This document shows, in pieces, positions 1 to 10,081 of a DNA stretch of 64,000 nt. The notes beneath the pieces are model-generated. The model saw only the letters and a program-made list of their open reading frames with translations, was not told where the DNA came from and made no database searches. Each line of letters starts with the position of its first letter. The stretch's first letter is position 1. This stretch comes from Peribolospora baueri (lineage: Eukaryota > Basidiomycota > Peribolosporomycetes > Peribolosporales > Peribolosporaceae), in contig JAMDHS010000031.1 in the NCBI GenBank assembly GCA_029717555.1, positions 1 to 64,000 of the forward strand, given 5' to 3'. The translations under genes and the position numbers were made by a program.

Positions 1-1738
1 GCCGGTGCTGATGGGTGACGTTCGAAGCAACTTTGAGCTGGGACGCTGGAACGGCCGAGGCCGCCAGACTGGGAGAAGGGGCATTGGCGGAAGGCGCTTC
101 GAGTAGGGTGCCACGTGATGGCGCGGAGGACGACCTGTCGCGACTCTGCTCGCGTTCGGATTCGCGTTCGCAAGGTTCCCGAGTCGAAGAAACGGACGTG
201 GGACAAGAAGCGTCGGCTTTGATGGCGGCGTTGAGGGCAACGGTCAAACCCGAAGCGCTGAATCCGCCGCCGATAGGATTTGACGAGACGTCGTAGCTCG
301 CCGCCCGGGAGAACGGGAGACGGGGCGGAGCAAGGGAAGCACCGGCCTTGGCTACGCGCTGCTTTTCAGGATACTCGAGAACGTCCGCGGTGGGCGAATC
401 GCACCGACTCGTGCAGACGCTGCTGCTCCTCGAGCTGGCCGTGCTGCGCACCTCTTCCTCATCACACTTTCTCCAGAGCAGACCGCGAGCGGAGCGATAC
501 TCGCCCGCTCCTTCCGTGTCCTCCGCCGCTGGGGGGGTGCCCGACAGCCTGGCCTTGAGCTCGGCCATGGCCATGTCAAGCGTGGATCTATCCTCCTCCG
601 CCTCCTCCACTGAAACTTCGGCGTCGGCGTCCATGCGCTCAAGGGACGAAGGCCTTCGCGCTGGACTGAGGTTGGGAGATCTGGCCTCAGGTGAGAGCGA
701 CGCCACTCCAGTTGCCTTGGAGCGGCGCGGCGACGAAGACGACAGGCCCTGTTCGGCTTGATCTTCGTCGTCATCGTCCTCGTGTAAGCTCCTGCATAAA
801 GCGAGGGCGAGGCCAGGACCGATGGCGGCGGCTGCGAGCCTGCCGAAGGATCGCACAGAGTGAATAGGCAGAGCGACGGACGACGTATCCTCCGCCGCCG
901 AGTCGGAGGCGCCAGCGTCCGCGGGGACCACGAGGTCATCGCGCCGGCGCTGCTTGCCCGACGACGATGGGGCGTCGACGCGCACGGTAGACGTGGCCGG
1001 TCGTGGCGCGTCCGGCTCAGCGTCGTCATCGTTGTCGTGGTTGTCGTTGTCGTGGTCGTCGCCATCGAGGGAGCCTCCCCACCGCGGGGGCATGCGTAGG
1101 TCCCACTCGCTGCCGACTCTTGTGCATTCGATCGGTGTACGGTCATAGCTCTTGCTGCAGTGCGTGGGGAACGCGAGCGGAGGGTCTTCAGAGAACTGGA
1201 CGTGCCGGCGGGGATGGACGGCAAAGGGAGACGGGCCGGCGTCGTTCGAAGGCAAGACGGCGGTGCAAGCTGAGGAGGAAGAAGAGGATCGGGACATGGG
1301 CGCCTCTTGGTCGGGAACGGAGGCGGGCCAAGCGGGGAGGAGGACGTGAGACGCGGTGGGCGGGCCCCCGCCGCGGTCGCAGTCTGCCGAGTTGTCCCAG
1401 CGAAGCGGACTGCTGGGGGTGCTCTGCGAAGCACCTCTGGGCTTTTTGAGGCACGGTGGCGGGCAGGGCATTTGGACGCGGCTGCCGACAGCCTCGCTGA
1501 CGGGCAGGACAACGGTGGAAGCGGAGGCAAAGCTGTGCGCGCTGGAGGCGGAGGCGGTGGAGTGGACGGTGCTGACGGAGGCCAGGGTATTGATGCTGGC
1601 GAGGCTCGAGATGGAGCTGGTGCGCGAGCGGGTGTAGAGGGGGGTGGGAGGCTGGGCGTGGGTGGAGGAGACGGAGTTCATGGAGAGCAAGGACGGGGCA
1701 GGGGAGGAAGAGCGCGAGGTAGGGGGGGAGGGCCACAT
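1..1738 (-). CDS. Ser/Ala-rich fungal protein with an HVQF...YDRTPI block (3' end outside window)
   Basis: An open frame of 579 codons runs from ATG at 1738 to the left edge with no stop, so the C-terminus lies outside the window. It is the first Met after an in-frame stop at 1787-1789. The protein is low in complexity and rich in Ser, Ala, Pro and acidic residues. One region stands out at about residues 180-215: the string RRHVQFSEDPP followed by SYDRTPIE and a short conserved-looking tail. Fungal proteins with an (R)VxF motif followed by a YDRTPI/YDRSPI block are familiar to me as uncharacterised. RVxF is the classical docking motif for protein phosphatase 1, so PP1 binding is an inference only. 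An Asp/Asn/His run follows at about residues 230-245. No membrane segment or signal peptide is seen. The coding call rests on the uninterrupted frame and on its more natural composition compared with the antisense ORFs. Confidence 0.6.
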   Translation of the reverse strand, partial: MWPSPPTSRSSSPAPSLLSMNSVSSTHAQPPTPLYTRSRTSSISSLASINTLASVSTVHSTASASSAHSFASASTVVLPVSEAVGSRVQMPCPPPCLKKPRGASQSTPSSPLRWDNSADCDRGGGPPTASHVLLPAWPASVPDQEAPMSRSSSSSSACTAVLPSNDAGPSPFAVHPRRHVQFSEDPPLAFPTHCSKSYDRTPIECTRVGSEWDLRMPPRWGGSLDGDDHDNDNHDNDDDAEPDAPRPATSTVRVDAPSSSGKQRRRDDLVVPADAGASDSAAEDTSSVALPIHSVRSFGRLAAAAIGPGLALALCRSLHEDDDDEDQAEQGLSSSSPRRSKATGVASLSPEARSPNLSPARRPSSLERMDADAEVSVEEAEEDRSTLDMAMAELKARLSGTPPAAEDTEGAGEYRSARGLLWRKCDEEEVRSTASSRSSSVCTSRCDSPTADVLEYPEKQRVAKAGASLAPPRLPFSRAASYDVSSNPIGGGFSASGLTVALNAAIKADASCPTSVSSTREPCERESEREQSRDRSSSAPSRGTLLEAPSANAPSPSLAASAVPASQLKVASNVTHQHR

Positions 1739-2077
1739 GTTGGTAGGGGTGTAGGATGAGCGAGGAGGAGGAGGAAGAGACGACGGTCAACGTGTCCCTG
1801 TAGGAGAGCGGGGACGAGAGGAGAAGAGAAGAGGTGAGGTGGTGACGGGCGGTGGCCGTCGAGATGGGCGGGGGCGTGTGGTCAGAAAAGCGCGACGTCC
1901 ATGGCGAGCGACGGGAAGATGGAGCGGGGGAGAGGTGGAGGTGGGCACGGTGAACGGCAGTGAGGAGATGGTGTTTGGTGGGAGGGAAGGAAAAGGGAAG
2001 CGAGTCGAGGGCAGGAGTAAATACGAAATGGGAGGAGGATGGAAGAGGCGAGTAGGGACAGAGCATGCGGAGTACAC

Positions 2078-2116
2078 GGAGTGCGCGAGTACGAGTACGC
2101 GAGTACGCGAGTACAC
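2078..2116. repeat. GAGTACGC-type short tandem repeat
   Basis: About four imperfect copies of an 8-nt unit (gagtacgc) lie about 340 bp upstream of the left-edge gene's start codon. Confidence 0.7.
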
Positions 2117-2136
2117 AGCATATACATATATATAGA
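2117..2136 (-). promoter_or_regulatory. TATA-like AT-rich patch upstream of the left-edge gene
   Basis: A run of alternating T and A in otherwise GC-rich DNA reads tatatatatgtatatgc on the minus strand, about 380-400 bp before ATG 1738. It could be a TATA element for a gene with a long leader. No transcript data support this. Confidence 0.3.
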
Positions 2137-3458
2137 CAAGCCTTTTTGTACGCCGCTCGCCGTATGCGCCCGACGGGTCGGCGGGCAGAGCGACGAAAAG
2201 ACAGATGAAAGGGCCTGCTACTGCGGCGAGCGGCTAAAGCAAATGGGAATTACTGCCTTCGTAATTGGTCGTCATCGTTGGCCCCCTCTTGGCGCCCTTG
2301 GCGCCCGCGTTCGCATCCCCTCCCAACCCTTCCCTCATTCGGACCGCCCGCCCGCCGGCGGCCGCCCCCGTTTCTAATCCCCCTTCCCGCTTCGGGACTC
2401 CCCATGGCGCTCTCCCGAAGCTCGGCGCAAATGCACTACATCATCGCCCCGGCCCGCCGCCGTCCAACGCCGGGCCCTCGGTCGAAAGGCGGCGACCTTG
2501 ACTCTCGCAGACGGCGACGCCTCGGCGAGCACGACATAATATAATAGACAGAACACGACGCTTGCTGGGCGGAAACGACCCAAGAGTGGCCGGCCGAGCG
2601 ACCTCTGCCAGGAATGGCAGGCGCAGGCTCGAACGGAATGATGGATGATGCCCAGGACGCATGACCTCGGAAGAAGAATGGGCAGCCCAATTTTTTTCCT
2701 CCCACGCGAGCCGTCCTGGAAATCGCACGCGAGGCCGGCCTTGCCGACCGACCGGACGGACGGACGGACGGGCGACAGACAGCACGCGTATTTGCACATA
2801 CGTACCCAACCAAGAGCCGTACCCCGCCCGGGTCGATGCCAAGCGTTCGCCAAGGAAGCCAAGAAAGAGTACATCCATCTACTACGTTCCTCGGTCCGTA
2901 TAGAGAGGAGATGGCGTGTATGAGAGGCTTGGGCCGGAATGTGCCAAGGCGAGCCAGGATGTGTCTGTGAGAATGCATTGCTATCCACTCACTGTCCGAC
3001 GACCGAGGACGGATGGGACACGGACGGAGGGGAGGGTGTGGTGGTCTGCTGCTCGTGCTGCTCGCGGACGCCGGTCACGCTACTGCGCTGCCGCCGGTGT
3101 CGCCGCGGCTATCGCGCTGCGACGACCATGACATGTGATGATATGACATCACCGTCGCTGAGCCACTCGCCGTTCTTGGGAAGGAAAGAAAGAAGGAAAG
3201 GAGAAATAAGGAAAGCAAGCAAGCGCGGAAACGAGCAAACCCTCGTCTTCCTCTCCGCCGGTCATACATCGGCAAGATCGGGTCATACGACCTGCAAGGA
3301 CGCCGAAGACGCTTCGCTTTGCCTCCCGTTGCACCGTCCGCGTCGTCGGCCACGCACGTCGTCGTCGGATCGGATCGCTTCGCCGTCCCAATGCACCGAC
3401 CTCCCAACGCTTGACGTCGTCCTTCGTCATACTGCGCGCGAGGACGCCGGAAACGGAA

Positions 3459-3522
3459 ACGCACCGACACCGACACGGATACCGACACCGATGCCGATGC
3501 CGATACCGACACCAGCCGAGGG
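3459..3522. repeat. ACCGA(C/T)-type hexanucleotide tandem repeat
   Basis: Roughly ten degenerate copies of a six-base unit (caccgacac / gataccgacacc / gatgcc). The repeat makes the antisense frames look like VSVSVS or GIGIGV peptides, which should not be read as protein. Confidence 0.75.
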
Positions 3523-5060
3523 CGCTTGACGGAGCAAGCCGACCCGACCCGGCATTCGCCGTTCTCCCTCCTTCCTCCCTCGCTCAGCGCTACGTCTACT
3601 GGCGCTGTGCAGAGACGTCCAGCGCTCGGTCGGTCGGTCCGTTCGTCGGTCAAGCGGCCGACATGATCTCACCCACGCGACGCCGTCCAACTTTGGTCGT
3701 GCGAGGCAAAAAGCAAGGACTTTCGAGGGGCAGGCGGTCATCGGTCGGGATCGTCTGTACATTTCGGTACGGCCAAACGAGCCCCCACGTTCGAGCTCAC
3801 TGACGACGGCCCGCTCTCCCCTCTTGCATAATAGAACGAACGCGGGCCCGGGCTGGCCATCTCAACTAACCTGGCGGCACGGCGCAAAAGGGCAAGCGCA
3901 ATTCAACAATATGCAATCGACTCGCGCCGAGTTTTGATTCGTTCGTCGACGACGACGATGCCAACGATTCGCTCATCCACCATAAGCGTCTGAATCAGCC
4001 ACAGCTTTTTCCGCCCGGCCAACAGCACAGCGATGATGCACAAGCGACGACGAAGAGAGGACGTCGCGGGATCGTCCCTGCTCGACTCGACTCGATCGAA
4101 GCCGGGGTTTCATTAGCGAAAATGAAAATGAAAATATAATAATGAAAAAAATGAAAAATGAAAAAGGAGCGAGGGAGCGAGGGAGCGGGGAGCAGCGGCG
4201 GGGTCGTTCTAACGTCATGAGCGCCCGACCTTGAGACGACTACAGCACCCACTCCTGCCATCGCACCTGGCGTCTGTCGCTGCTCCGGAGCTGTTTGATA
4301 CGACGTCGTTCCCGACGTTGAGGATATCTTGCCTAACAAGAACGAGGAAAGGGCGGCTAAGGAGGTGATCGTCATAAACGTACGTTTCAATAGTCTTGTG
4401 CGAAGGGCAATGCATGAGTTCTGGCATCAGCACCTACTGACTCATGCTATCTTCGTCTTGCCTAAAACTCTCTCATCTCTCTTGAGGCCGTTGGCGTAGT
4501 TGACGCGCCAGCGGCTGCAGCACTTCAAACTTTGACTGGGCCGCCGAGGTCGAGGTCGAGACGATTTTACGACCCCGACCCCGGCGGATGGACTGGCTTG
4601 GGTGCCGCCGACTATGCGCGACTTCAGCGAGACGAGACGTGGATGGCATGGCGCCGCCACCGCCGCCGGCGGTGCCGCGTCGTCATCCGCACCAAGGCCC
4701 CGTCCACACTCCATTTGAGTGCGCCCCCGCCAGGCGCCCCGTGGCGAGCTCTCAGGGTAGGGAGGCCTCGGACCGCCGCGACGGGCGTACGAGAGAAAGA
4801 GAAAGACAATGCGTTCAACGTGTGAATGGGAATCGAGTGGATCGAGGCGGAGACGACGGGACGGACGACGGGGGCAAAGAGATACAGGACGAGCTGTTGG
4901 GAGAGCTAGCTACAGGGGGAACATGATATCACGCAATGATAGAATATAAGGGATACAAATCGTAGAGAATGCGAAAGTGGTGCGTGTGTCATGTGTGTGT
5001 AGAGGACAGGACAGACGGGGACGATCGAGCGGGGAACGCGCTCACGGCAGTCGCACTCCT

Positions 5061-6025
5061 TCAGCCGATTCGCGCCTGATCGACAGCCTCGCGTTTACCT
5101 TCGACGACGTGGCCGTACGTCGGCGGGGCAGCGTAGGGGCCTACAGGCATCTGCTGCTGGCCGCCATAAGGAACAGTAGGCTGCATGTGCTGACCCTGGC
5201 CGTACCCGTATCCGAACGGCGGATATGGCTGAACGTACTCTTGCTGCTGCTGAACACCGGCGCCGTAGTAGCCTGGCTGGTACCCTTGGTTCTGAGCTGC
5301 TGCCACTCGCCAAAACGCAGCTTGGCGCCTGCGACGTACTAGCAAGCAGAGGGAAATGACGAGCAGGCAGACAGCGGCTGTGGGAGATAGGGGCCGGAGG
5401 GAGGGAAGGTTGGAGCGGGCGTGAGGCCAGATGGTAGAAGATAAGGGAGCAGCGAGAGTCGCAAGATCAGCACTACATGGGCAAGCTGTCAAGATGACAT
5501 CTCCGAGGTGAGTATCGACAATACTCGCCGACGGCGATGGCTACGCCAGACGAGGGCCGACGATGGGGTCCAAGCCGGAGGGAAACGAGACGTCAGAGCG
5601 ACACGGATACCAAGCGCGGGAGGCCATACACCCAGTGCATCGCCTCCAGTCCACTCACCGACTCCAACCCTGACACCGTAAGACCATACGGAGTTGATGC
5701 AGTTACCGAACACGTCGTACTCTGGCGGACAGGAGCGAGAGAGATGGCTAAGTGCGTTGGATGACACGAAATGATTGAGATAGGACCCTGTTCAACCACT
5801 CACTCTGGCACGTATCTGAGTGAAATAAGAACGGAACGGCCACAGAAATAGAAGGGCGGAGCGTGAGCAACACGGAAAAGGGCTGTGGCCTTCGAGTCGA
5901 GATCAGAGGCAGCAGACATGTGCCTGAGCATTGCGCTCACAAGCTCGGACGCCGGACGAGGCAAATGAGAACAGAAGCGGCCAGATGGCGAGGAGGGTGC
6001 TCATCGCTGTTGCGAGAGGGGCCAT
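5061..6025 (-). CDS. Single-pass membrane protein with PPxY tail, RCR-like
   Basis: Exon 1 (6025 down to 5941) encodes a clear signal peptide, MAPLATAMSTLLAIWPLLFS..., and ends at a GTGAGC donor. A middle exon (5747-5659) carries a short Cys-containing ectodomain, CPPEYDVFGNCINS, and ends at GTGAGT. The last exon (5377-5061), after a CCCACAG acceptor, gives one membrane segment (AAVCLLVISLCLLV) followed directly by RRRR and a Gln/Tyr/Pro/Gly-rich cytosolic tail with a PPTY motif. This order matches fungal RCR1/RCR2-type proteins, whose PPxY motifs recruit the Rsp5 ubiquitin ligase for membrane-protein sorting. The splice phases of the last two exons agree. The join between exon 1 and the middle exon is not resolved: the simplest join gives the wrong phase, and a 12-nt micro-exon at 5804-5815 does not fix it. 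Family assignment is by architecture only. Confidence 0.5.
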
Positions 6026-6864
6026 GGTGGACTGGGTATAGATAGCAGTGAGAGCTGACAAGGACGGCGAGCGATGGCGACCAGTAGCCACGGTCAGTGC
6101 GGGGAGTGGCCTGAGCGACACGGCGGCTGCGGCCACTGCACGTGCGACCGACATCTGCTCAACGCTATTCATAGACGACGATGCAAAAGACGTCTTCTCT
6201 GCCTCTTCTCCCGCTTTCCGTCGGCGACGGTACGACACGAAGGGAGCGAGGCGCAAAGGCGGAGAACGCAAGCCGCTAGAGAGACCGTCGCCTAACTCGC
6301 ATCGCTTCAACGCCATTGCGATGTCCCAGCCCGCCCTAGACTGCGAGATGGCCAGCCGTCCGTCGGGCGTGCTATTCGGCCTTCCTGCCCCGGCGGTGCC
6401 CACCTCCAGGCGGCGGACAATATGAGATCAGACGCTCCGTTCCCCCTTCATCGTGACGCATGCCCTCTGAGAGCGCACGCGCTAGCAATGGGAGTGCCAA
6501 GGTGGGAGTCATACACAGCAAGTGGGTGTAGACAATCACTCGGGTCCCTCCTGCCCTGCCGGTGCCCCACCGGCAGGCCCAGTTTACGTGGCTTTAATTC
6601 GCCTGTGTACGTCTTTCGCCACTTGGCCGCCTGATGCCCGTTTCCAACTCGTCGCTTCGATTTCTCACTTGCCAGCGAGTGAGCGTGCCATGAGGAAGAG
6701 GAGGGAGGTGGACACGCTGTAAAGCAAAGAGTGCCCGACGGGCGACGATGAGCGTGCGTCACACACCACGTCGCCCCATCACGCACTCTTGAGAAAGCGG
6801 ACTTAAAAACCCGCGCCGAGCCGGCCAGCGCACTCTTCTCCCCATACCGAGACGCAACCCCAAC

Positions 6865-7393
6865 ATGGCTCCCCTGATGATTCCCTTCGTGAGCGTCAAG
6901 GACGTGGAGGCGTCGATCGAGTACTACACCACCTTGCTTGGCTTCTCCCTCGACAGAGACTCGCACTACCCCGGTCAGCACGCGGGGATCTTCTTCGGCG
7001 GCGACTCGGTCCAGACATCGACGGCCACAATGTTTCTTCGCAAAGCGACATCGGCCGAGGAGGGCGCCACTGCCGTCCGGCCGACCGTTGACCTGTGCAT
7101 CTGGTTGAGGGAGCAGGGTAAGGGCAAGGAGGTGGTCGACGAGGTCTACGAGTCCTGCGTGGCCCGGGGTGCTGTTCCCAAGGAGAAACCCGAGGACAAG
7201 CCGTGGAAATGCAGGCAGGCCTCGTTCGAGGATCCAGACGGTGAGCGGACGGGTCTGCACGAGGATCGACGGTTGCCGGCCGAGTCGTCTCACCTCGTCG
7301 TGTTTCTGATACTCCCTCCATGTCGGAAACCGTTCGCGGCTCTTTTCAGGCTACACCATCAATTTCTATTCCAACTTCAGGTACCTCCCCTGA
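6865..7393 (+). CDS. Glyoxalase/VOC-fold small protein
   Basis: Two exons, 6865-7240 and 7350-7393. The intron of 109 nt starts GTGAGC and ends TTTTCAG, in phase 1. The spliced protein is about 139 residues and spans one vicinal-oxygen-chelate (VOC) unit pair. The N-terminus MIPFVSVKDVEASIEYYTTL is the typical first beta strand and helix. The C-terminus FEDPDG-YTINFYSN is the typical final DPDGNxIE-like strand. VOC proteins include glyoxalase I, fosfomycin- and bleomycin-resistance proteins and extradiol dioxygenases. Nothing here fixes the substrate. The usual metal-binding final Glu is replaced by Asn (TINF), so a metal-dependent reaction is not assured. No signal peptide, so probably cytosolic. 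The gene starts about 50 bp after an AT-rich TTAAAAAC patch at 6801-6809. Confidence 0.82.
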
Positions 7394-8009
7394 ACGTTTC
7401 GTCGCTCGCCGTCCATGTCTTTCCCCAGCACAGCGTCGTCGCTCAATGGTAACCTCGTCCCGTCCGTGACGGCGACAACGAAAACGAATCGAAGGACAAG
7501 AAAGAAAGAGAGCGTTCCTTCCGTCCACTTTATTGCCGCGTCCTGTGCTCCCTTATCTTCATCCTCCTCCTCCCAATGTCGCCTTCGTCGTCACCGCTTC
7601 ACGACCTTGTACTCAGAGAAATCTTCATGTGCCGTCTCTCGTAATCGGCACCCTCCTCTATCTGAGTCGAGCGAGGCGAGAGTTGGAAAAATCCGACATC
7701 TTCTGTTGGAGTCGCTTTGAAATTGATAAATGGGGACTCGGACTTTTCGCGTCGCGTACCGACCGCATTCTCCCTCTATTTGCCCTGCCCGGCTTGTTTG
7801 GGGGCCCATGGAAGGCGAGAAGAGAGAAAAAACCGCCCATTTCATGTATCTCGTTCGAGCTCGGGCGGGGTGAAGATGTTCATGGCCGGTCGAAGAACGT
7901 GCAAGTGCGAAAATGCTGTCTACTGCAACTCACACGCCAGCGTGTCTGCCTCGTATTCGCTCATTCGCATTGTGACGGTGGAGCGCCAGTGGGTTAGGCT
8001 CGGTGAGGT
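7394..8009. other. Convergent 3' intergenic region
   Basis: It lies between the ends of the VOC gene (plus) and the GH43 gene (minus). No conserved block is seen. The ORFs at 7415-7720 and 7533-7997 lack recognisable features. Confidence 0.5.
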
Positions 8010-9041
8010 TCAGTAGTCCTTGATCCATTGGGCAACGCGGCTCAACTTGTAGCTCATCTTGTCCCTCGCTTTCGGCCGCTTGCCCTCCTCGCCAAGCGTC
8101 CTCCGCACGCGATAGCTCGCGGGCCCCGCGAGCTGAGGCCGACCGTCCGGCGACCAAGCCAGTTGGTGGATGCACATCCGGCGTCCTCCCTCGCCGCCCG
8201 GTTGGTCCCACGCGTGGTACACGATGAACGTGCGCCCCTCGGGCCCCCGCACGACGGTCTGCCCGCCCGGGCCACGGACGCCATCCTTTTCGACGGTGCA
8301 CATGAGCGGCTCGGGGTGGCTCCGAAACGGCCCAAACAAGCTCCTGCTGGTGGCGTATCCGGTGGCGTACTGATCGCCACCGAAGGCGTTGGCGCTGAAG
8401 AAGAGCACATAGGTCCCACTCGGTTGGTGGTAGAACATGTACGGTGCCTCGAGAAGGTTTCCGTGCCACTCTTCCTTAGGTTCCAAGATGCCGTGCCGCT
8501 CGCCTACAAGACTCAGACCGTCCTCGGATAGCATCTGGATCCACAGCGTCGTCTTTGCCGAGTTCTCGTGGTTGCCATCGTTCTTGAAGAGGAGGTAACG
8601 CAGCATGGATTGCGGGTCGTCGAAAGGTTGCGGATCGATCGTGCCGCCCAGCTCGCCCTGGCTGACGATCGGTCCCCGACTTACAAATTGGAACGGGCCC
8701 ATCGGGCTGAACGGTGAGTAGGCCACGCCGATGCTCTGCCGACCCGTGTTGCGGTCGTGCGTGGTGACATAGAGTAGGAAGCCGGGCCTCCCTGAGGGCG
8801 CGCGCACCACCTCTGGCGCCCACACGAATCCGGGCTTGCCCGTCCACGGGGGCATGGGATCCGGGAGTGCGTCGAAGGGCGAGAGCGTCCAGGTGGCAAA
8901 GTCGGTCGAGCTGGCACATTGCACGTTCTTGCCGTTGGAATTGGTCGAATATGCGTACCACGTCCCCGTCGCCTCGTCATGGAAGATGCCCGGGTCTGGA
9001 AAGTCAGTGTCGATCACCGGGTTGGCGTATCGGGGTCGCAT
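8010..9041 (-). CDS. Glycoside hydrolase family 43 protein
   Basis: Intronless frame of 343 codons. GH43 enzymes are inverting beta-xylosidases, alpha-L-arabinofuranosidases or arabinanases with a five-bladed beta-propeller. The catalytic set can be placed. The general base Asp is in NPVIDTDFPDPGIF near the N-terminus. The pKa-modulating Asp is in GGTIDPQPF at about residue 137. The acid Glu is in NLLEAPYMFY at about residue 200. The strand FVWAPEVV (about residue 74) is also typical. The length is close to a bare catalytic domain with no binding module. No signal peptide is visible from ATG 9041 and none is available upstream in frame, so the protein may be intracellular and act on imported oligosaccharides (inference). 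Substrate specificity cannot be told from this. The promoter side has an AT-rich patch at 9144-9160. Confidence 0.88.
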   Translation of the reverse strand: MRPRYANPVIDTDFPDPGIFHDEATGTWYAYSTNSNGKNVQCASSTDFATWTLSPFDALPDPMPPWTGKPGFVWAPEVVRAPSGRPGFLLYVTTHDRNTGRQSIGVAYSPFSPMGPFQFVSRGPIVSQGELGGTIDPQPFDDPQSMLRYLLFKNDGNHENSAKTTLWIQMLSEDGLSLVGERHGILEPKEEWHGNLLEAPYMFYHQPSGTYVLFFSANAFGGDQYATGYATSRSLFGPFRSHPEPLMCTVEKDGVRGPGGQTVVRGPEGRTFIVYHAWDQPGGEGGRRMCIHQLAWSPDGRPQLAGPASYRVRRTLGEEGKRPKARDKMSYKLSRVAQWIKDY

Positions 9042-10081
9042 GGCGGCGGCAGAGTGACAGGGTCGGGTCGAGCCGAGGACGACGGGCGAGGTGATGATGG
9101 AAGTGTTGCGACGAGCCCTCCTCGGTCATCGGTCGATTCGACCTAATAATAAAATATCGCGTCTTCCGATCGACGTCATAAAACGCCGGCGGAATGCAAA
9201 GCGCCCGATCGAAGCGACGCGTCCGGGGCGAGCCCGGCTTCGACGTCCGCCAAACAACGGTCGTCCGCTGTTCCCGTGTCTATCAGACGGTGAAAAGCAC
9301 ACACTGCGCTCGAACAAGACAGCGCTTTCGTGACGATCTGCAGAGCATGATAAGCCATGCGTTCAGGCTCTTCGACGTCGATCGAGCAAGACTTGGTGGA
9401 CCATACTGATGTGGGAACCACGTGGCCTCAATGCCGAAGCCCGATTTGGCCCATTTTTCTCGTTTTCAAGTTGATCAGCAGCAAACCATTGACTTGCCCT
9501 TCCTTCAATGGCGCCGCTTCTGACGTGGGTGATCTTTGTCCGCTCTTTTGCAAGTACACCAATCATGGTTCCCGGAAGGACGGGTTCCAAAGTTCTCATC
9601 AAGCCGGCCAAAATTTCTTTCAACGAAGTACGCGCCGACGAGTCGTTCGCGCCCGTCGTGGTCGTCGACGTTCCGGGAGACTGTATTTATCCTATCCTTC
9701 CGGAGTTGCTCAGTTTGTAGTCGATCGGGAACCGCCGAACGGGCCCGTCCTTCTTTGCGCGCGCGTGCGCATGGCACCTCCAGCGCCACGCCACGTCCGT
9801 CAGACGGACGGACGCACTTGATCAGAGGACAGCTATCATCTAGGAGCACGCGAACGGGGTGAACGAAAGTATCCCATTAAGGCCCGTTGTCCACCTGTAA
9901 ATTACCACAGCGCCAAGAGAGATTCGACTGGGAACAGCTAAAAGCCCTGAGGCGCACGTTCACTGTCAAAGGAACGCGCAGAAGGAGGGGGAGTATGGCG
10001 GTGTGGAAGAAAAGGAGGGGCGGGGTAGGGCTGCAGGCTCGGGAAGAGGTACGACCGCAGAACTGGCCATCGAGTGCAAGC
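9042..10081. other. Intergenic region between GH43 and GH76
   Basis: It holds the GH43 5' region and the GH76 3' region. A 70-codon plus-strand frame at 9508-9720 has natural-looking composition near its end but no family match that I recognise. Nothing else is supported. Confidence 0.45.

Larger units (their letters stand above)
1739..5060. other. 3.3-kb intergenic stretch, no convincing gene
   Basis: It holds the leader of the left-edge gene (purine-rich on the plus strand, so CT-rich in the sense direction, 1740-2040), short tandem repeats, and an AT-rich low-complexity patch at 4110-4170 (AAAATG-like runs followed by GAGCGAGG repeats). The overlapping open frames are short and rich in Arg, Pro and Ser in several frames at once, as expected by chance in GC-rich DNA. 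I recognise no conserved protein block or tRNA. Confidence 0.5.

Noticed and set aside
352-1530. 392-codon minus-strand ORF with poly-Thr run
   Set aside because: It overlaps the better 579-codon frame on the same strand. Its Arg/Pro-rich composition and the poly-Thr from a GTC/GTT repeat mark it as a shadow frame.
3075-3653. Minus frame with VSVSVSVS segment
   Set aside because: The segment comes from the hexanucleotide repeat at 3459-3522. Nothing else in it looks like protein.
3995-4390. Minus frame starting like a secretion signal (TITSLAALSSFLLG)
   Set aside because: Only a short hydrophobic stretch. The remainder crosses AAAATG low-complexity DNA and no splice-consistent continuation was found.
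9508-9720. 70-codon plus-strand frame with natural-looking composition
   Set aside because: No family, no splice partner and no promoter context. It could equally be chance.
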